16,778 nt of DNA from Oribacterium sp. (GTDB lineage Bacteria > Bacillota_A > Clostridia > Lachnospirales > Lachnospiraceae), in NCBI GenBank assembly GCA_004554245.1, contig SFND01000029.1, forward strand, positions 1 through 16,778, read 5' to 3'. Both the position numbers and the translations under genes were made by a program. The notes beneath the pieces are model-generated. The model ran no database searches. It had not been told where the DNA came from and was given only the letters and a program-made list of their open reading frames with translations. This document shows positions 12,497 to 16,778 of the stretch, in pieces (position 1 is the stretch's first letter; each line of letters starts with the position of its first letter).

Positions 12497-12577
12497 TGTC
12501 GATTTTTTGCATCTTGTGTCGTGATTTCTACATCTTGTGTCGAGATTCTCACGAAGGCCTGTCTTTTGTTATAAAAT
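12497..12577 (+). promoter_or_regulatory. Promoter of the second giant surface-protein gene, with the same tandem 21-bp boxes
   Basis: CATCTTGTGTCG occurs at 12510-12521 and again at 12531-12542, period 21 bp; a half copy (ATGTCG, 12496-12501) sits 20 bp further upstream. The -10 TAAAAT (12572-12577) begins 29 bp after the last box, the same gap as in the promoter at 764-831; an overlapping TATAAT at 12577-12582 is an alternative. The -35 region is poor. The leader to the ATG at 12726 is about 140 nt. Control by the same regulator, perhaps of LytTR type, is inferred. Confidence 0.65.
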
Positions 12578-12725
12578 ATAATCATCGCCAACGAGATACT
12601 TACATCGAGCTGAGACGACTCCTGAATATGAGCATGAGGACGTCACCAGAACGTTGGTAGTTCAGATAAATGTTGCTGGATACAGTTTAGAAGCATAACG
12701 CAACGCGCGTGGTTCGGAGGAAGCA

Positions 12726-15700
12726 ATGAAAAGACAGACAAGAAGAATGAAAGACATAGCCAAGAGAGGTCTTGTTGGCTTACTTACAGTCAGCATGTGC
12801 CTGTCAAACGTACAGGGAATCGCTTTTGCAGATAACCGCGTCGAGGTCGGCGGGGTGAAGGTGGACGGAAAGAAGGTCACCCTCAACCTGAACGGTGGCA
12901 GCCTGATGGAGGCTGCCCGCGCTGCGCTTGCGGATGCCAATGTTTATGACGATACGTATATCGCGGTCAGCAAGGATGCGAAGACCCAGGCGGCCTACCG
13001 CGCCCTGACCGATGGTTCGAATCCGCTCTACGAGCTGGCGCTTTTCTCAGATGGAGAGCTGCAGGCACTCGAGGATGCGGGGGTCGAGATCGTTGCCCTG
13101 ATCCAGATGGATCAGAAGCAGGCCGAGGCTGCGGGCAATCTCATGCCGGCGACCGCGAGTGAGATCGAGCGCTCCAGCACGAAGGTCGAGTTCTTCGATC
13201 CGTCGAAGGACGAAGGAAAGGAAATCCTGCTCTATCAGCCAGATTCCCTCTTCGCAGGCTTCTACGATCAGTTCTCGAATCAGCTGATGAACGCAAGCGA
13301 GAAGGAGATCGCATCCGCGGATCCGAGTACCTACGAGTTGAGCGGTGACGAGAAGGTTACCTTCTTATTTATAAATCATGCAGATGCCGGACGCACCTTC
13401 AACCTCGAGCTGAACGGCGAGTCCCTCGAGAAGGGCATCAAGGTCGCGAAGGCCGAGAGCGTCATCAAGGGCGTGATGAGCACCCTCGATGTGAGCGGTA
13501 TCGAAGAGACACTCGAGACCCCGGCACCGGAAACCTCCGCAGCCGCGACCGAGCCGTCCAGTGAAGCCGCAGCGCAGCCGTCTGAAGAAGCCGCAACGCA
13601 GCCGTCCACCGAGACCGCGATCGAGCCGAGTACAGAGGCGAGCGGGACTGCAGGCGAGTCCATCGTGATCCTTCCGGAGACCGGTGCGACAGCCGAGAGT
13701 GGCGAGACCGAGACATCCGTAGCAGTGGAGACCAGCGCAGCAGCACAGCCGTCCCAGGACGAGGCCAATGCTGAGACCGGGCTCCCGGCGGAAGGACAGA
13801 CATCCACAGAAAACACCGAGCAGCCGGCGACAGAGAAGACCACCGCGGCAGCAGAAAATACAGGCATCGTTGACACCGTCAAGGAAGTCATCGAGACCAT
13901 CGCAGAGAATGCGAATGCAACGATGATGAAAATCGAGCGCAGACTCGGCGTCATCCGCGCAGAGGCGGCAGAAAGCGACGAGGCAGTCGCAGACGCCCCG
14001 AAGTCCGAGGAAGCGCCGAAGGCAGAAAACGCAGACGAAGCTCCGAAGGCAGAGGAAACGCCGAAGACCGAGGGAACGCCGGCAGCAGGCACCGAGAACG
14101 AAGCTCCGAAGCTGGAAGAGACTCCGGCAGCAGGTACTGAGAACGAAGCACCGAAGCCGGAAGAGACCCCGGCAGCAGGTACCGAGAACGAAGCTCCGAA
14201 GACCGAGGAAACCACGACAGTGGCAGCGGTCGAAACCACCGCAGCAGCGAAGACCGATATGGACATCGCGCTCGAGAACGAGCGGAAGGCCCTCCTGAAG
14301 GAGACCAGAGCCGCCGACCTCGTAGATAGCTCCGTAGCCAGCGCACGTGTCCTCCAGTACACCCTCGATGAACTCTCGAAGTCCTTCTGGTCCGCAGAGA
14401 TCACCGACCGTTACGAAGTCAATGTATTTGCAGAGGATAACGCATTTACTGAGGCCGTCGAGCTCGAACTGAAGGAACTCGCGAAGCCGGAAGAAGCCGA
14501 GGATGGCAGCCTGGCAGTCAACGAGGATACCCTCAACGAGAAGCAGGTCGAAGCCCTCAAGGCCGACGGCGTCTATGAGAACTCCCAGTCCCTGGACATC
14601 CGCTTCGTAAACGCAGCCGGCGAGGAAGTCGAACCTTCCAGCGCAGTCAAGGTAAGAATCAAGGTTTACAAGGAAGCCCTCCCGGAGGATGCGGACATCA
14701 GTACCATGGCGATCCGCCACCTCGACGAGAAGAGCACGGACGCGGTCAATGTCGACACCGTCGCAGAATATCGCGAGGACGCTACATCCGACCACGGAAC
14801 GATCAAGCCGGTCGACGGAGACGGTAAGGTTACCGAACTCCAGACCGTAGACGCAGACAACGCGGACACAGAAACCGCAGTCATCGCAGAAACCGCGACA
14901 GAATCGAAGAAGGTTCTCCCGGAAGAAGCAGTTGCAGTCGAAAGTACCTTCACTGTAAACAGTTTCTCAAGCTTCACCATTACATTTGGAACGCAGCCGA
15001 CGAAGAGCGCAACGGTTATGTTTGTGGATCAAAATGGTCAAGATGTAACCACGAATGCGAGCCTCAAACATATTACGGAAGCGGACACAAAAGTCACAGA
15101 ATTCGACTTCAGTAAGTATGCAGCGGATTTATACCAAACAGCTACATTTAAGGAAGTGAAGCTGGCACATAACGGTAAGACGTTTGGGCAAAGCACATTG
15201 ATTGACAATAAGATTAAGAAAGTCACGGATAGTGAAGGAACTAAGTGGCAGTATACGACTACAACAAAGGTGGAGGGAAGCGAAGATAAGCATGTAGATA
15301 CTGGATACATCGCAGATAACGATACGATTTATGTGGTTTACACAAATGGCGTCCAGCTTACGACCGTGGAAACGGTTGATAATCAAGCAAAGGGCTTCCA
15401 CCTTTATATGACGGATTATGACGATAACGATTTAAAAAGTATAATAGGCGGAGAGTATGGAAACGGTTCGACAAAACTAGGGTTATATTCCAGAGTGACA
15501 AATAATGAAGGCTATCCAACATTGACGCATAACCCTAATAAATCTATCGGTCAGTGGTTCCCGGCATCAGACAAGACAGAAGTAAATCATCTGTTTATAA
15601 AGTCTGTATATGATGAGACCGGATATTTCTACTACAACAGTGCAGAGAACTTCGCAACATTAATAAATGACAGTGGGAAAACTACACAAGAGTTCACAGT

Positions 15701-16778
15701 ATACAACCAGTTAGGAACACCTGGTAGCAACGCTTATTATTATCAGCGCGGTAATTTCATGCCGTACAATGTTCTTGATCCAAGCTGGCCGATCAGCAAC
15801 AACTTGTTTGATGACCAAGGTGGTAGGTTATCGATATATCATCCGAGATATAATGAAAGGCTGTATGGACTTCTGAAGTGGACTAGTAATGGATGGAGCC
15901 GTAAAAATAACTTCCGTTTCGGTATGTATGGTTGGGCAGAGTTTTACCAGCCAGTGGGAGGGAAGGTAAACGGTGAAGACATGGTTTTCGAATTCACCGG
16001 CGATGACGACATGGTGGTATACATCGATGGCGTTCTCGTACTGGATCTCGGCGGTATCCATGATGCACAGAGCGGATACATCAATTTCGCAAATGGCGAG
16101 GTTGGATACACAGACCAAACAACCGGTGACCCTGTTCATTGGGCACACAGAACCAACATTTTTGACCAGTTCGATGCGGCTCAGAGCACAGTAAGAACAA
16201 GCTGGAAGAAGGGCACAAAAACATTTGCAGATGGTTCCAAGCATAAGATCCAGTTCTTCTATATGGAGCGTGGTAAGGGTGCATCAAACCTGAAGATCAA
16301 GGTGAACATCCCGCCGATTCCGGATGGCAGTGTAAACATTCAGAAATTGGTTGACGGCCTGAATGAAACACAGGCAGCAAAGGAAAGTTATACACTGAAG
16401 CTTCAGATGAAGGCTAGGGGTGCGGCAGAATTTAGTGATGCTACACATCAGGCATATACGCTGACCAGTACGGGCTCAGGGAAGACCTATTACACGGATG
16501 ATGTTGATGGAACGTTCACGATTCATGGAACGGATACGGCAATCTTCGCCAACATTAAGAAAGACACTCAAATTAAGGTGATAGAGCCGGATCCTGGCAG
16601 AATTTATGAAGTGGACTACAAGGCATATGATGCGAATAATAAAGAAATCACAGGAGATATTAAGGTTCCTTCCGCAGGATATGTAGATGTAAAAGTCACG
16701 AATAAAGCAGGGAACAATCCAAAGTCGCTGATTATCGTAAAGAAGTTTGAGGTCAATGGCAACATCAAGGACGCCAAG
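12726..16778 (+). CDS. Second giant secreted surface protein with fibro-slime/PA14-type domain (3' end outside window)
   Basis: The frame is open for 1351 codons to the window edge. GGAGG at 12716-12720 precedes the ATG. A signal peptide covers about residues 1-35 (MKRQTRRMKDIAKRG, hydrophobic LVGLLTVSM, IAFA cleavage). A charged N-terminal region I do not recognise (36-262) is followed by a long Pro/Glu/Thr/Ala-rich region (about 264-509) with 15-residue repeats. A second unassigned region (about 510-758) ends near a sharp change in codon use at nt 15000. Then comes a fibro-slime/PA14-type module (about 894-1195) with FEFTGDDDMVVYIDGV (about 1088-1103) and LDLGGIHD. It is followed by a pilin-like Ig domain (about 1200-1316, VNIQKLVDG) and the start of another (LIIVKKFEVNG). 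Such proteins are usually wall-anchored adhesins; the anchor is not in view. Carbohydrate or surface binding is inferred. Confidence 0.88.
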   Translation, partial: MKRQTRRMKDIAKRGLVGLLTVSMCLSNVQGIAFADNRVEVGGVKVDGKKVTLNLNGGSLMEAARAALADANVYDDTYIAVSKDAKTQAAYRALTDGSNPLYELALFSDGELQALEDAGVEIVALIQMDQKQAEAAGNLMPATASEIERSSTKVEFFDPSKDEGKEILLYQPDSLFAGFYDQFSNQLMNASEKEIASADPSTYELSGDEKVTFLFINHADAGRTFNLELNGESLEKGIKVAKAESVIKGVMSTLDVSGIEETLETPAPETSAAATEPSSEAAAQPSEEAATQPSTETAIEPSTEASGTAGESIVILPETGATAESGETETSVAVETSAAAQPSQDEANAETGLPAEGQTSTENTEQPATEKTTAAAENTGIVDTVKEVIETIAENANATMMKIERRLGVIRAEAAESDEAVADAPKSEEAPKAENADEAPKAEETPKTEGTPAAGTENEAPKLEETPAAGTENEAPKPEETPAAGTENEAPKTEETTTVAAVETTAAAKTDMDIALENERKALLKETRAADLVDSSVASARVLQYTLDELSKSFWSAEITDRYEVNVFAEDNAFTEAVELELKELAKPEEAEDGSLAVNEDTLNEKQVEALKADGVYENSQSLDIRFVNAAGEEVEPSSAVKVRIKVYKEALPEDADISTMAIRHLDEKSTDAVNVDTVAEYREDATSDHGTIKPVDGDGKVTELQTVDADNADTETAVIAETATESKKVLPEEAVAVESTFTVNSFSSFTITFGTQPTKSATVMFVDQNGQDVTTNASLKHITEADTKVTEFDFSKYAADLYQTATFKEVKLAHNGKTFGQSTLIDNKIKKVTDSEGTKWQYTTTTKVEGSEDKHVDTGYIADNDTIYVVYTNGVQLTTVETVDNQAKGFHLYMTDYDDNDLKSIIGGEYGNGSTKLGLYSRVTNNEGYPTLTHNPNKSIGQWFPASDKTEVNHLFIKSVYDETGYFYYNSAENFATLINDSGKTTQEFTVYNQLGTPGSNAYYYQRGNFMPYNVLDPSWPISNNLFDDQGGRLSIYHPRYNERLYGLLKWTSNGWSRKNNFRFGMYGWAEFYQPVGGKVNGEDMVFEFTGDDDMVVYIDGVLVLDLGGIHDAQSGYINFANGEVGYTDQTTGDPVHWAHRTNIFDQFDAAQSTVRTSWKKGTKTFADGSKHKIQFFYMERGKGASNLKIKVNIPPIPDGSVNIQKLVDGLNETQAAKESYTLKLQMKARGAAEFSDATHQAYTLTSTGSGKTYYTDDVDGTFTIHGTDTAIFANIKKDTQIKVIEPDPGRIYEVDYKAYDANNKEITGDIKVPSAGYVDVKVTNKAGNNPKSLIIVKKFEVNGNIKDAK
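14034..14205 (+). repeat. In-frame 45-bp repeats encoding EAPKxEETPAAGTEN
   Basis: GAACGAAGC(T/A)CCGAAG recurs at 14096, 14141 and 14186, exactly 45 bp apart, with a degenerate copy from 14034. Each encodes 15 residues, EAPKLEETPAAGTEN and variants (x = A, L, P, T). The Pro-rich extended character fits a stalk that holds the distal domains away from the wall. Copy number is likely to vary between strains. Confidence 0.8.

Noticed and set aside
13365..14795. Long minus-strand frame of 476 codons, with two others overlapping it
   Set aside because: These are mirror images of the biased, repetitive codons of the surface-protein gene. They have no ribosome binding site and low-complexity Cys/Arg/Leu or Ser/Ala products.

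Overview
The window looks like chromosomal DNA from a Gram-positive, low-to-moderate G+C anaerobe of the Clostridia, most plausibly a Lachnospiraceae relative. The clues are strong GGAGG ribosome binding sites, intrinsic terminators with T-runs, giant secreted proteins with cell-wall-binding repeats or fibro-slime/PA14-type domains, and compact HipBST and HigBA toxin-antitoxin loci. The genus is inference; no rRNA or other marker gene is present.

Layout: (1) 1-770 is a worn accessory patch. It holds a small RelE/ParE-like toxin-type gene, then an attenuator-like leader (extended -10, a 13-codon leader ORF, a terminator hairpin overlapping the end of that ORF), then the first 70 codons of a UvrA-like ATPase gene that stops exactly where a run of three palindromes begins. 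(2) 764-9470 is a promoter with tandem 21-bp repeats driving a 2817-residue secreted, wall-associated protein (split Calx-beta, acidic linkers, helical segment, sialidase-like propeller, CARDB-like and Big2 domains, C-terminal wall-binding repeats), closed by a terminator. (3) 9485-9770 is an array of five 37-bp inverted-repeat units that runs into the stop codon of the next, convergent gene. (4) 9768-11443 (minus strand) is a three-gene HipB-HipS-HipT locus with overlapping genes and three operator palindromes spaced exactly 41 bp apart. (5) 11455-12163 (minus strand) is a HigB-HigA toxin-antitoxin operon with its own terminator and a promoter whose spacer contains a perfect 14-bp palindrome. 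(6) 12164-12725 is an intergenic stretch with a possible 23-codon ORF, two hairpins followed by T-runs, and a second promoter that carries the same 21-bp repeats at the same distance from the -10 as the first. (7) 12726 to the window end is the start of a second very large secreted protein, open at the right edge, with a Pro/Glu/Thr-rich repeat region, a fibro-slime/PA14-type domain and pilin-like domains.

How the parts relate: the two giant surface-protein genes share a promoter module, so they are probably controlled by one regulator; a LytTR-type response regulator is the best guess from repeat period and promoter position. Between them, on the opposite strand, lie two autoregulated toxin-antitoxin loci. 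The least explained items are the 37-bp repeat array, the shared promoter module, the phased hip operators and the leader of the broken uvrA-like gene. None of the family assignments could be checked by database search here.
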